This document shows positions 1 to 12,165 of a DNA stretch of 64,000 nt, in pieces (position 1 is the first letter of the stretch; each line of letters begins with the position of its first letter). The notes below the pieces were generated by a model. That model was not told where the DNA came from, did not search any database, and saw nothing but the letters and a program-made list of their open reading frames with translations. The DNA comes from Annona cherimola. Its lineage: Eukaryota > Streptophyta > Magnoliopsida > Magnoliales > Annonaceae. The stretch is taken from assembly GCA_030490835.1 (NCBI GenBank), contig CM059971.1:73798224-73862223 (forward strand), in the 5' to 3' direction. The position numbers and the translations under genes were made by a program.

Positions 1-164
1 TTTTGCTCATTAGTCAAAGTGGCTAACATCTTGTCTTTTCCCAAGATAGCTTTTAGCAACCGTTCTGAATTAAGATGACTTTCCTCTTAATCTACTACAA
101 ATTAAAACTGATTTTGCAATCAAAATTCTCTATCTTGAACTTTGTTGTATTCATCTTAACGCTC

Positions 165-625
165 AAGGAAGAACAACAAGCTCTATTACCAATTTGTTAT
201 GAAATAATCTTATAAAACAATAAAGTAGTATGAAAAATAAAAGAAAAAGAAATAAAATAGACACAGATTTATGTGAAAAATTCTTCAATGTGAAGGAAAA
301 AAACAAGTTAAGGATGAAAAAATTCATTATCAAAAAAAAAATTATAAGAGGTGAAGAATTCTTAAAAGGAAAATTTTTAAGCTCAATACACTTCATAAGA
401 ACTCTCTGAAAGAGAAATAAAATAGATAGATTTACATAGAAAAATCTTCAATGTAAAGGAAAAAGTCACAGGTTAAGGAGGAAAAATTCACTATAAAAAA
501 AATTTATAAGAGATAGAGAATTTTAAAAAGAAAACCCTTAAATCAAATACACTTCATTAGAAACTCCTAGAAAGGCCAAACTTCATCAAGAAGTATGCAA
601 GAGAGTTTTAGAAAATTATTCTTAT
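165..625. repeat. AT-rich repeat with internal duplication; relative at 27020-27290
   Basis: Two adjacent units (about 246-405 and 410-565) share AGAAATAAAATAGA, TCTTCAATGTAAAGGAAAA-like and AATACACTTCAT blocks. The single relative at 27020-27290 includes the same flanking text (GCATGCAAAAGAACTT against GTATGCAAGAGAGTT). The 77-residue frame over it is not taken as a gene. Confidence 0.6.
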
Positions 626-626
626 T

Positions 627-1465
627 TAAGGGTAAAAATAGGGTTGGGTCGACCCATAACCCGCCCCGCCCCACCTCGTCTCGATTTTTCAGAGGGTCAG
701 GGCAAGGATTTTGACTTGGTGGAGTAAGCGAGTCAGGATTTTAGACACGTATTTCAATTCTAAGAGTAGCACTAGTCGACCATGTCTCAACCCGCCCCGA
801 CCCACAATATGTAAATTATTTTTATAAAGTATATGACTTGTGTGAATGTTTTTTTTGGATAAATATATTTAACTTTATAATTTATTAATACAAATATAAT
901 TTATGCTAATGTACGTTTAACTTTATTACTTGTTTATATTAATAAATTTTATTTTTTAATTTCATATATGATGTTCAAGTTATCTCATTTACATATTTAT
1001 CAATGAAATAAAATATATTATCTATGTTGTTTATATCTTACAAGAACGAATATTATTAATTTGCAATTTACAATTTTAATTGTAATTCAAAATTTTATAT
1101 CAATGTCTTTTTAAAAAGTGATACACATATTTATCAAGGTTAAGTTGTAAACGAAATTATTAAAAAAAATTTACTAATACTTTATTATGATAATTCTATT
1201 TTACTCACTAAATAGTAAACATTAATTATTTAATCTTTAAATTTATCATAGATATGAGTTTATATTGATATGTATATAAAATTTTAAACTTTGACTTCCA
1301 TTTCAACCCAACCCGTTGTCCCGATATCAATAACCCTGAAGTTTAACCAGAAACCGTTGTCATGATATCAATAACCCTGAAGTTTAACCGAAAACCTATT
1401 AGAAAAAAAAAAAGAAGAGTTAAATCGAACTTGCCCAAGCCTGTCCTGCTCAATTTTTAACCCTG
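627..1465. mobile_element. hAT-like MITE, tentative
   Basis: The left end (TAAGGGTAAAAATAGGGTT) and the inverted right end (CAGGGTTAAAAATTGAGCAG) are alike, and the GC-rich subterminal parts carry GGGTTGGGTCG-type text. Flanks TTCTTATT and CTCTTAGT match at six of eight. The interior is AT-rich and non-coding, with a direct repeat of CGATATCAATAACCCTGAAG at about 1320-1385. Confidence 0.4.
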
Positions 1466-1757
1466 CTCTTAGTCACTACCAAAGAGCTGTTCTTTGTTTA
1501 TAACTGAAAAGAGGGAGCTGGATACACGGAAAAACCGATGTGGGATGAGTAGACACACTGCGTGCTTCATGGCTTTTGGTCTGCACGTGCTTCATGGATT
1601 TTCTTCTGGCCCACACTAATTCTTCAACCACACTATTTCAATAAATTGACATGAGAGAGAGCAACTCCACTGCTGCAAGAAATTCGCAACAGAGAGATGA
1701 CGAAGACATGGAAGGCTAGAAAACATTGACCATAGATATATATATAGATATATATAT

Positions 1758-2797
1758 GGGATATATTCAGGTGCAGCAACGCTGCACCCGAATTCCCGTG
1801 CAGGCGCGCTGCCTATTTAATCCAGCCCGTTGGAGTTGGCACATCAAATCGTGGCCGTTCTCATCCTCCCGCGAGTAGGCCGCAGGTATGTAGCGTGCTG
1901 AGTATGCGAGTATGGTAGGGAGGCAGCTGTAGCTACGGTTTTCGAGACCGAGCGGTTTTCAATGCAGGAGAAGACGTTCTGAGTGCGCCGGAAGACGTGC
2001 TGAGTGCAGTATCATATTTCAGATTCCACGTCATCTATTTCTGGCTATCCGCATGCTAAATGATGTATCAGCATGCTATATACAAAAGTCAGTGTGTATT
2101 CTGCTACTGAAGGTCATCTGTTTGTGACTATTAGTTTCTTGTCGTGTCGAATGAGCATGTTATACCTGCATTGTGTAAAGTGAAATTGCAGGACATCTAT
2201 TTCACCTCTGGTTATCAGAATGCTAAGTGTTGCATCAGCATGCTAAGTGTTTATTTTAGAATTGAAGGTTTTTGTTCGTCCATATCAGCATACTAACTGT
2301 TGTATGAGCATTGAATGCGCAACAGCTTTTTGCAGTGCGTTTTGTGGCCGCCTTCTCTTCCCCACCATCTCCCTCTCGCACTGCGTTCCTGCTCTTCCCC
2401 GCGCTCTCCCTCTCTCTTCCACCCGCTCTCTCTTACTTCCCAGCTGCCAGCCTCCTCTTCCCTGCTCTCTTCCTCTCTCTTTTTCCAGCTTCCAGCCTCC
2501 TCTTCCCCTCTCTTCCTTTCTTCCCGCTTCAACCTTCCCGCTTTCCAACACTCTTCCCCTCTCTTCCCCACGCGCCACCTTCTCGCTTCCCCACGTTTCC
2601 ACAACGGGACAGGAGTTAGCACAAAAATCGGCATGCCAGCTCCCCACGCTAACCTACACGCAGCAGCTGCGGGCTAAACGCAGTCTCCCACGCAGGGCCG
2701 AACCAGCGGCCAGGATCTCACGCGCTGGAATGGATGGTGCGATGGCGCACCTGCACGGGGAATTCGGGTGTAGCGTTGCTGCACCTGAATATATCCC
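1758..2797. mobile_element. Mutator-like non-autonomous element, 1,040 bp
   Basis: Inverted ends of about 53 bases (1758-1810 and 2744-2797), starting GGGATATATTCAGGTGCAGC, differ at only a few positions. The flanks at 1749-1757 and 2798-2806 are both TATATATAT, a 9-bp duplication as expected for Mutator-like elements, although low in complexity. The interior has three loose copies of a unit with CATCTATTTC and CAGCATGCTA (about 2030-2310) and a strand-biased C/T-rich stretch (2340-2600). The open frames over that stretch are low-complexity and not taken as genes. Confidence 0.85.
2340..2600. repeat. C/T-rich strand-asymmetric tract inside the Mutator-like element
   Basis: About 260 bases are almost all C and T on the plus strand, with repeats such as CTCTTCCC, CCTCCTCTTCC and CTCTCTTCC. 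It could form triplex DNA or be a decayed microsatellite or captured leader; the sequence does not say which. Confidence 0.8.
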
Positions 2798-3138
2798 TAT
2801 ATATATCAATGTACTGATTTGATTATTGGAAGTCTGGAACGACCAATTTAGCTAGTTTGTCTTTCACGTATTTGTATTGTTGGGTCCCGAATAGATGGCA
2901 AAACCCAAGAGGGGAGGGGTGAATTGGGTTCTTAAAAATTTCTTTGGTAACTTAAAAACTTAACCCCTTGTAGAATTAATCCCCTTGAATGAAGAAACTG
3001 AATAGAAAGCAAAGTAATAAAGAGAGCAGAAATAAAAGCAAGTAGACAAGGATTTTATAGTGGTTCGGGCAACCTCCCTACTCCACTCTTCCAAGCTCAC
3101 ACTCCTTGTGACTTGGGTTCCACTATCGTATTCCGCGA

Positions 3139-3238
3139 ATACAACTAGAGCCTCTTGCTCTCTTCTAGATTCTAGCTCTAGGGGGCATATACAACCAGAG
3201 CCTCTTGCTCTCTTCTAGATTCTAGCTCTAGGGGGCAT
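3139..3238. repeat. Direct duplication, about 50 bp, in the solo LTR
   Basis: Two adjacent copies each contain AGAGCCTCTTGCTCTCTTCT and TCTAGCTCTAGGGGGCAT. Confidence 0.9.
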
Positions 3239-3649
3239 CAAACACTTAGCACAAGTAGGTGATGAGTCACACTCCAATCACACACTACTTTGCTACCTCT
3301 TGATCTTAGCTACGCAAGCTAAATCAAGTTCAACACAAACAAGTAAACAATAAAAGTAAACTACACTTTACAGGTGTGTAGAAACGATTTAGCGCAGGGA
3401 AGAACTTGTAGATGATGGCTTTGAAATTTCTGAATGTAGCTCTTGCAACTTGAAGCACAATTCTTCCTCTCTTGATTGGCTTGATCACTTTAATGCTCTT
3501 GTAGATAGGAGTTATGCTCACTTAATGTTTTTCAACTACTTCCCTCGTCCACCATGAATGCTATTTATAATTTTGGAGGGAATCCGAACGTTAGAAGGTA
3601 GGTGGCGCGCATTTAATGCGCCAACGTTCGAATTAATTCCGACCGTTGC

Positions 3650-4400
3650 GACCCAAGTCGCAGGTGGAGTCGACTTCGGGTGCGACTTCACCCAAGTCGC
3701 AGATGAAGTCGACTTCGGGTGCGACTTCGCGAACTTCGGTCTTCAGTTTCAACGCTGGAAGGTTTCGCCCACTTGAAGTCGATCATGAAGTCGACTTGGC
3801 TTTGCGACTTCACTCAAGTCTCAGATGGGGTCGACTTGGCCTTGCGACTTCACTATCATGATGTTCTTGAACATTTGTGAATCTTGAAAATCTTGACTTT
3901 GATTCATCTTGAATCTTGACTCATGTAATCTTAGATATCTTCTTGATTTGAATGATTGAGTTTATGCTTCTTGCTTGTACTTGGATTTGTCTTCAAATGT
4001 TTCAGCTTGAGTATCTATGTTGCCTTGATCTTCATCTTCATTTAGTTTGGCTTGAAATCAAGTAATCCAGAACTTGTCATTTGAAGTTTTCCGTCTGCCT
4101 GAGCGAAGTCGATGTCTGAGTCGACTTCGGCTGCGACTTCACCTCAAGTCGCACGTGGAGTCGACTTGGGGTGCGACTTCGGCATTCTGCTGTTTCGAAT
4201 TCAACTCTGGAAGGATTTGCTCGACTGAAGTCGATGGTGAGGTCGACTTCGTTTGCGACTTGGCTACCCAAGTCGCAGGTGGAGTCGATTTGGCCTGCGA
4301 CTTCACCTTCCCTTCTTCCGTTTTCAACTCTGGACAGTTCTGCATGTTTGAAGTCGATCTTGGAGTCGACTTGGGGAACGACTTGGCCTTCCAATCTTGA
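3650..4400. repeat. AAGTCGAC / GCGACTT interspersed repeats
   Basis: Two clusters (3650-3860 and 4100-4400) repeat units such as GTGGAGTCGACTT, GGGTGCGACTTC and CCAAGTCGCA. The units contain the palindrome GTCGAC and are partly self-complementary, so both strands look alike and give open frames with repeated peptides. A decayed version is present at about 53350-53900. Confidence 0.8.
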
Positions 4401-4527
4401 TTTTCTTCAAATGTATATTCTTTAAGACATTTCACAAACTTGTTAGTAGCCAAGACTTTCTCAAATTGATTTGTTTAATCATCAAAACATAGATTTAGCT
4501 AGTTTTCCTCATGTTTCCAACATGTAT

Positions 4528-4908
4528 CTCCCATTTATCTTCAGTGTGTAGTCTCTTCCTATTTGGAGTAAAAATCTGTTGAGTAATATAGAAAAATATA
4601 CTTTTAAATGAGCTGAAACTATAACATTAAAAAAGACAATTATTTTTTAATAATTAATTTAAGGACCCTGATTTTTCCTATTAGTTCTTATATTTGATTA
4701 TCAAGAGTAAGTGCATAAAAGTAACTTGTAAAATTAATAAAAGAAAAATATATTAGTCCATGAGGAGGAAAATATGAATATACATAATGGTGCGAAGAAA
4801 ATAATATTTGTTATTAGCAATTAAAAATAACTAAACATCATAGAAAATAAATAAGAAGTAAAATAAACAATTTTTAGTTCTCTCTTAAAATTACTAATGT
4901 TTTACTGA
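4528..4908. other. AT-rich spacer, nothing identified
   Basis: Short stretch between the solo LTR and the large LTR retrotransposon, with no open frame or repeat that I recognise. Confidence 0.4.
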
Positions 4909-4913
4909 CCACC
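4909..4913. repeat. Target-site duplication CCACC, left
   Basis: CCACC directly precedes the TG of the LTR at 4914 and is repeated exactly at 20239-20243. Confidence 0.85.
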
Positions 4914-6275
4914 TGTAGCACGTGGTTTTTAGCGCGCTACGATGGACCGGCAAATGGGCCTAAAAGTGTAAGGTAGACTTAATTAAAAAATATATATATA
5001 TATATCTATGGATCAAACAAGAAAGTAAATGTATATATGCTAGAGAGGAAAATAAATATGAAATGCAAGTTAGAGAGTTAGCCAATTAGATATGATGCGA
5101 GTTAGATACAGAAATTAAACGTGCAAAATAAAAATATAAAAAGGTGTAGAAAAGGAGTTCAAGATCAGAAATGGAAAAAATATAAAAGGTGTAGACATAT
5201 GGGTTAAAGAAGGGAGATGCAAGCGTTAAGGCTTTTAGATGATGCGAATTTTTAGAGATTTTTAAATGATGCGAGTTAGTCAAACACAAACATGTATCTC
5301 AATTAGATGCAATTAACAGTTAGTAACATGTGTACAAATATTGATAAAATTTAATATATTAATTTTTGGAGTCGCCACTAACCATATAACGGTGGTTAGT
5401 CCGTATACAATAAGGCACTGAAATACAGAGATTCTCTGGGGTGAACTCACAACTAGAAAAAAAATACAACTTTATTTTTCTAGTACATTGGACCTAGGAG
5501 TGCGGAAAATTAACACATATATATATATATTATATAAAAGCTCAGGAGGGTGGAGGCGGAAATTTAATCCCTAAGCTTTTTATAAGGCCTTAACTCAATC
5601 TGAAAGTTGGATGCGAGAATTTATTCCCTAGGCTTTTTATGAAACCCTAACTTAGTTTGGAAATTGAGATAGAAGTTTATAATCTTGACTTAGGATGCAA
5701 GATTTTAGCAACGAGAGGAGTGAAATGGAAAGATTATTTCATTATCTGCATGGACAATGAGAATCTAATCCCTTTTTTTTAAAAAAATAATAATTATTCT
5801 AACTATTCGAAAGCAAACAACACAAAACCCGTATTTTCATTATTTTTTAAAAGACCATGCATAATATAACTAAACTACCACAAAACAGATTTTTTTTTTA
5901 AAAAGAAATGATAGACGGTAAGTCTTATGTATCATGAATATGATTTTTTTTGGCTCTTCTAGATTATGGAACAGTAAAAAATGTGATGAAACGACATTTT
6001 AAAAAAAATTTAATCATTGTGAGTTTAGATGGAATATGAGAGAACTAATATTTAAAATATTTTCAAATTATGGACGGTTAAATTTCTGTGTAATAACATG
6101 ATATTTTAAAATGATTCCTTTTAATAGGAAAAATCTGGATGGTCAAAATATTTGTGATATATTATAAATATGTTTTCAAAATAGGTAGCCCAAATGCAAT
6201 AGAAATGGCGTCCATATATTGCTTTAAACGTGGTGATTGTCTTTGAACATGCATATGGACCATGACTATTTTAAA

Positions 6276-7275
6276 GAAGAGCCCCAGCCCATGGGAAGCG
6301 TTTCCTCCTTTTTTCTGAGAGGAAGCTGCATCTTCACCGTTAATTTTCAGTTGATGGCTAAGATTCAAAAGGGCATTTTAGGAAGTTAAGAAAATCGGAA
6401 GGGAGGCGTGGAATTCTCGACATGTCACTCGCGCATCTCCCACTCCGTCTTCCTCCCTCTCGAGCAAACAGTCATGGAGTCATGGCTGGTGCGGTGCTGA
6501 TCGTGGAGTTCAGTTGGGTTTTTTTTGTGTCCTTTTGCCCTTTTCATTTTCATTCTTATCTTTTCCACAACCATGCAAAGGGCAGTGAATGTGCAACCAT
6601 TAGTTTTGGGATTTCGTTGCTGACAACGGATGGATGCAAGTTGCCTACAGATTTTTGCAAATCAATTCTGGTGCCCATATAGCTGCTTTGGAGAACTCCG
6701 ATGCCGAACTCGTCACTGCGATAATCGCGTTCGATAGAGCATTTGTTCCTCCTCCCTCATAGCATGGAGATTAAAGTAGAAATTGTAAGATTTCAAGGTT
6801 GAGATTACTGGATTCATTGGAGCTGTGAGCATGTGCAGATTGGTTTCGAGTTTAATGCCCTATTGTAAACGGCGACACGGCTAGATGATGAAGTTATTGT
6901 CGATTGTCGGTTCTTGGAAAGAAATTGATGCTAGCGTTATGGGCAAATCGGTAGCAACTCACACCAGATCTGGATTTTGTACATGAAATCCTTTGCCGGA
7001 ATTGATGGGTGGCAGATTGTAGGAGCGATTATGCAGGATGTGTGTGGTTTTGCAAAATATATGGAAGAGAAAATAGGTAGCGTAGATTTGGCAGATGGTG
7101 GCTCAGGCCAGCCATGGTGGATTTTACTATTTCTAATTTTACCATTAGCCGTTTTGCTTTGATTTGGAGGAGGAAAACCGAGAGCAATGGCTGTTTTCGA
7201 TTTGGGGAAGATGGTGGAGAAGATGGAGCATGATAACGGTACTCCGACGGTGCACAAAAATTTCATGTACATGCA
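6276..7275. other. Moderately GC-rich segment in the enlarged LTR, origin unknown
   Basis: This kilobase is less AT-rich than its surroundings and holds short open frames on both strands (for example 6422-6682 plus, 6937-7272 minus), none with a recognisable domain. It is absent from the 5' LTR. It may be ordinary LTR sequence lost from that copy, or a captured fragment; nothing in it decides this. Confidence 0.35.
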
Positions 7276-10152
7276 ATTTTGGTTTTAGAAATACGAACCA
7301 TTAAAATATTTTCAATTCTACGTCCATCATAATGATAAATGAAAAATACTTCCTTAAATCACCTAAATACAACTTTTATTTAATAAAAATAAATTTTTTG
7401 TTTAATTTTTATTATTTTTAGCTTGTATTTTTACTCACACAAATTTTACAATAAAAAAGCATGGATAGTTAATCAAAATGATTATTTCTATGTACTTCAA
7501 AAATATAATTAATAAACATCCAAAAATACAGTCCAAAAAAGTTATGTATTCATTTAGTTTATTTAAATCTAAACTATAGTTTAAATCTCTTGGACGGTTA
7601 GGATTATAGATAAAAAATTTTAGGCATGAGTGTAGAGGGCATCAAAAATTATTTCTTTTCAAATTAAAATATACAAAAAATTATTTTTTATTCTACGGGA
7701 GAAATGTGTGAACGGTATGAAACTTTGCAAATTTAAAGCACTAAATTAATGAAAATAATTATTTTCATCAACTTCTCATAAGGTATTTATATTTGTGTAT
7801 TTATTTCAATTAAAATGAAAATAATAATTTATAATTAATTTTTAAGATAAAATTCAATCATTGATATTTTCTATTTTTTATATAAACTACATGAATGTCA
7901 AAGATACAAAATACATAAGTTTAAATCAATCCCAAAAATCATATACATTTAGTTTATTTAAATCTAAATTATAGTTTTATATCAAAAATTTTCATTGGAC
8001 TTTAAATTTTATAGGACTTTATTTAGAGGAGTTCTATGTTCTATAAATTTGTAATTCAATGTAAATATTTATTAAACTGATAATTTTACATTGATTTCAC
8101 TTGAAGTACATAAATTTTTATTTTTAGTTAAAATTTATTAATTCTAGTAATAATAAATCACAATTAGTATATTAATATGTTAAATTTGTAATATAAACTA
8201 TAATAATATTATTATATAATTTTAATAAATTTTATTATAAAATTTCTATTAAATGTAGTTATTTACTAAATTGATTATTTAACCAATCCCAAAAAGTTAC
8301 ATATATTTATATATTAAATCTAATTACAGGTATATATAATTTATCAAAATTTTGGTTCTACAACATCATATATATAATATTTTTTACTGTTTTATATCTT
8401 TACGTAAATTTCTATTTCATTTAATCAAGTGGAGTTAATATTTTTAATTATAAGTTTATATATTTATTTCCTTCTAAAATTTTTTAGTCCTCGAATAAAT
8501 ATGTAAGTATATATATTTTTCAAAATACATAGATTAGGTAAAAAATTCATAAATTATAAAAAAATTAGATGTTGTTAGACGCGGTTAGAGATAGTTAGAG
8601 ACGGTTATACGCGGTTAGACGCAGTTAAATTAGGGTGATTTTATTAAATCGTATTATCCGCGTTTCTATACAGTACAAATTTTTGTTATATTAATAATTG
8701 AATATTGATTTAATTTGTTTAAAATAATACCTATTGTTGTTTAAAATTTATTATTTTAACTTGAATTATAATCAAAGATTAAAAAATTAATGTTGATATA
8801 AACTTTATTTTTATTTGCAAAAATTTTATAACAAAAGAGGATGAGCGATATAATTTTTGCTATTAAAAATGTAAATATCTTTTGTTTAAATTTAATGCCT
8901 CCAGGTAAGAAATTTAAAATATTATTAACTAATATTTAATTATAAACTCAAACACTATATGATTTTTCTGTAAAAATGTTCTAGTATTAATTCATGAGGT
9001 CTAAATTATTTGATTGAATCCAGTGAACCAAATTATTTCGTATTTTTGTGTTAAGTGAACTACATTATAGTGATCTTCGTTTCAAATTAATTTATAAGAT
9101 TTCTATTTAATACATAATTTTGTATTGATTTAATGCAATTATAGTTAATATGTATTTTTCAAAATTTATTGATTTGAAATTGAAATGAGCAACTGGAGAG
9201 ATGAGTGAATATTAAGGGTTACCGCATATTTAACTCTTCATATCGAAAAAAATGTTACAACGAAAATGCATATATCATTATTCTTAAATCAATACGAATT
9301 AGTCACATATATTTATATTATTAAATTTAAATTATAGTTATATATAATTTAAATAAAAATAATTTATTACAATTTTATTTTTAAAAAATCATATATAATA
9401 ATTGTTATAGTTTTATATATTTATGTCTTTATATTATTAAATTTAAATTAATTATTATATTTAATTATAGCTTTATATATTTATTTAATTCTAAAGTTCT
9501 ACTTATATTCTTGCTTTCATGGACGATCTCGAAGATACAAATAGTAGTGAATATTGCCATGAAATAATGAAAAAGATTTGATTTTGCCGGCTATTTGGCA
9601 CTTATATATCTTGAAAAAAATTCAACTCTTTGATTAAATAAAAAAATGTTAATAGCAAAGAACAAAACAAAAATAACGGTCAACAAACAAAAAAGTAAAT
9701 AAAAACAGTAAAGTAACAAAATCAAAAACGGTAAAACAGGATTAAAGATATTTTTTTGAAAAAATGTTAAAACAGAAAAGCTGAAATCATTAAAAATCAA
9801 AACCGTTTTAAAAAAAAAGTTCAAAAGGAAAAACGTTAAAACCAAAAGAAGAAGAAGAAGCATTGAAAAGCAACGTAAAAAAAAATAATAATAACCTCCA
9901 GGAGAAACAAAAAAAAAAGGGATGTTCAAAAGAAATAAAAAGAAAAAGTTAAAACTAAAGTTTAGATCTAAACCGAGAAAAACAAAAGGTTCAATAATTT
10001 TAAAAAATAATAATAATGGCAAAACCAAAAAAATGTTAAAAAAGAAAAGCTGAAAACTTAAAAAAAAAGTAAAATCAAGAGCGTTAAAGAAAATAGTTTA
10101 GAAAAATAAAAATTAACTGTAAAAACTTTTTAAAAAATAGAAGTAATTTCAT
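7276..10152. other. AT-rich part of the enlarged LTR, no gene seen
   Basis: Very AT-rich sequence with a short local repeat of GACGCGGTTAGA-type units (about 8575-8630) and a unit related to 11670-12165 (about 8030-8310). Open frames such as 9591-10028 on the minus strand are low-complexity Phe/Leu strings caused by A-runs. Confidence 0.5.
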
Positions 10153-11650
10153 CGGGCCTCCAAAAATGAATATTTTGTTTTCCAAAAATATATGTGTCCC
10201 GTAGGCGTCAAAAAAATGAATATTTTGTTTTCTAAAATATATATGTGTGTCCCGCGGGCCTCTAAAAATGAATATATTGTTTTCTAAAATATATATATGT
10301 GTCCCGCGGAACTCCAAAAATGAATATTTTGTTTTTCTAAAATATATATGTGTCCCGCGGGCGTCCAAAAATGAATATTTTATTTTCTAAAATATATATA
10401 TGTGTCCCACGGGCGTCCAAAAATGAATATTTTATTTTCTAAAAATATCTATGTGTCCCGCGGGCCTCCAAAAAATGAATATTTTATTTTCTAAAAATAT
10501 ATATGTGTCCCGCGGGCCTAAAAAATGAATGTTTTATTTTTCTAAAATATATAGGTGTCCTGCGGGCGTCCAAAAAATGAATATTTTATTTTTCTGAAAT
10601 ATATAAGTGTCCCGTGGGCGTCCAAAAATGAATATTTTATTTTCTAAAAATATATATGTGTCCCGTGGACCTCCAAAAATGAATGTTTTATTTTTCTAAA
10701 ATATATATGTGTCCCGCGGGCCTCCAAAAATGAATATTTTGTTTTCTAAAAATATATATGTGTCCCGTGGGCGTCCAAAAATGAATATTTTATTTTCTAA
10801 AATATATATACATATACCGCGGGCCTCCAAAAATGAATGTTTTTGTTTTTCTAAAATATATACGTCCTGCGGACGTCCAAAAAATGAATATTTGATTTTT
10901 CTAAAATACATATGTGTCCCGCGGGTGTCCAAAAATAAATATTTCATTTTCTAAAATATATATATATGTGTCTCACGGGCGTCCAAAAATAAATATTTTT
11001 ATTTTTCTAAAATATATACATGTGTCCCGCGGGCGTCCAAAAATGAATATTTTGTTTTCTAAAAATATATATGTCCCGCGGGTCTCCAAAAAATGAATAT
11101 TTTATTTTCTAAAAATATATGTGTCCCGCGGGCCTCCAAAAATGAATGTTTTGTTTTTCTAAAATATATACGTGTCCCGCGGGCGTCCAAAAATGAATAT
11201 TTTATTTTCTAAAAATATATATGTGTCCCGCGGGCCTCCAAAAATGAATGTTTTATTTTTCTAAAATATATATGTGTCCCACGGGCATCCAAAAAATGAA
11301 TATTTTATTTTTCTAAAATATATACGTGACTCGCGGGCGTCCAAAAATGAATATTTTATTTTCTAAAAATATATATGTGTCCCGCGGGCGTCCAAAAATG
11401 AATATTTTGTTTTCTAAAATATATATATGTATACCGCGGGCCTCAAAAAATGAATGTTTTTATTTTTCTAAAATATATACATGTCCTACGGGCGTCCAAA
11501 AAATGAATATTTTGTTTTTCTAAAATACATATGTGTCCCGCGGGCATCTAAAAATGAATATTTCGTTTTCTAAAATATATATATATGTCTCGCGGGCGTC
11601 CAAAAATGAATATTTTATTTTCTAAAATATATGTGTCCCGCGGGCCTGCG
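10153..11650. repeat. Tandem array, 51-bp unit, about 30 copies
   Basis: The unit reads roughly GGGCGTCCAAAAATGAATAT, then a T-rich part, TCTAAAATATATATG and TGTCCCGC. I count 30 units at a mean spacing of about 51 bases, in two kinds that differ at GGGCGTCC or GGGCCTCC. Because 51 is 17 codons, both strands stay open over several units and give repeated 17-residue peptides; these are not taken as genes. A further detached unit lies at about 12167-12203. The array is inside the enlarged 3' LTR. Confidence 0.92.
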
Positions 11651-11669
11651 AAATTGAATATTTTGTTTT

Positions 11670-12165
11670 CTATAATATGAAGATTTTCTATAAATTTTTA
11701 ATTCAATGTAAATATTTATTAAACTGATAATTTTAGATTGATTTGACTTGAAGTAAATAAATTTTTATTTTTATTTTAAATTTATTAATTCTAGTAACAA
11801 TAAATCACAATTAGTATATTAATATGTTAAATTTGTAATATAAACTATAATAAATTTAGAGGTGTTCTATAACATGAAATTTTCTATATATTTTTTGTTC
11901 ACTATAAATATTTATTAAATTGTTTGTTTACATTGATTTCACTTGAAGTCAATAAATTTGTTTTTTTAGTTTAAATTAATTAATTACAGTAACAATAAAT
12001 TAAAATTACTATATTAATACTTTAAATTATTATATTAATACTTTAAATTTATAGTATAAACTATAATAATATTATTTTATAATTTTAAGAAATTTTGTTA
12101 TAAAATTTCTATTAAATATAGTTATTTGCGAAATTGATCATTTAACCAATCCCAAAAAGTAATCA
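11670..12165. repeat. Two AT-rich units related to 8030-8310
   Basis: Units at about 11680-11850 and 11860-12165 share blocks such as GTAAATATTTATTAAA, CACAATTAGTATATTAATA and, in the second unit, AACCAATCCCAAAAAGT with the stretch at about 8030-8310. The enlarged LTR thus contains three copies of a 170-300 bp unit, two of them on the distal side of the 51-bp array. Confidence 0.7.

Larger units (their letters stand above)
2878..4522. mobile_element. Solo LTR (1,645 bp) with exact TSD TGTAT
   Basis: It begins TGTTGG and ends CCAACA, a perfect 6-bp inverted end pair, and is flanked by TGTAT at 2873-2877 and 4523-4527. No internal retrotransposon sequence is present, so it is best read as the product of recombination between two LTRs. 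The text near the start (CAAAACCCAAGAGGGGAGGG) is of a kind common in plant LTRs. It holds a tandem duplication (about 3139-3238) and two clusters of AAGTCGAC-rich repeats. A decayed relative lies at 52740-54100. Confidence 0.85.

Noticed and set aside
2247..2822. Open frame of 191 residues and several overlapping frames on both strands
   Set aside because: They arise from the C/T-rich tract inside a Mutator-like element and give low-complexity Ser/Leu/Pro or Glu/Arg strings with no domain.
6422..7272. Short frames in a GC-richer patch as a captured host gene
   Set aside because: Nothing in the translations is recognisable; kept only as a segment of unknown origin.
9591..10028. Open frame of 145 residues on the minus strand
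   Set aside because: It is a Phe/Leu-rich string created by A-runs in AT-rich LTR sequence.
10084..11523. Several open frames on both strands giving repeated peptides
   Set aside because: They are by-products of a tandem unit of 51 bases, a multiple of three; no start context or domain supports translation.
10153..11650. CRISPR-like look of regularly spaced repeats
   Set aside because: The units are directly adjacent variants of one 51-bp sequence without unique spacers, in a plant LTR.
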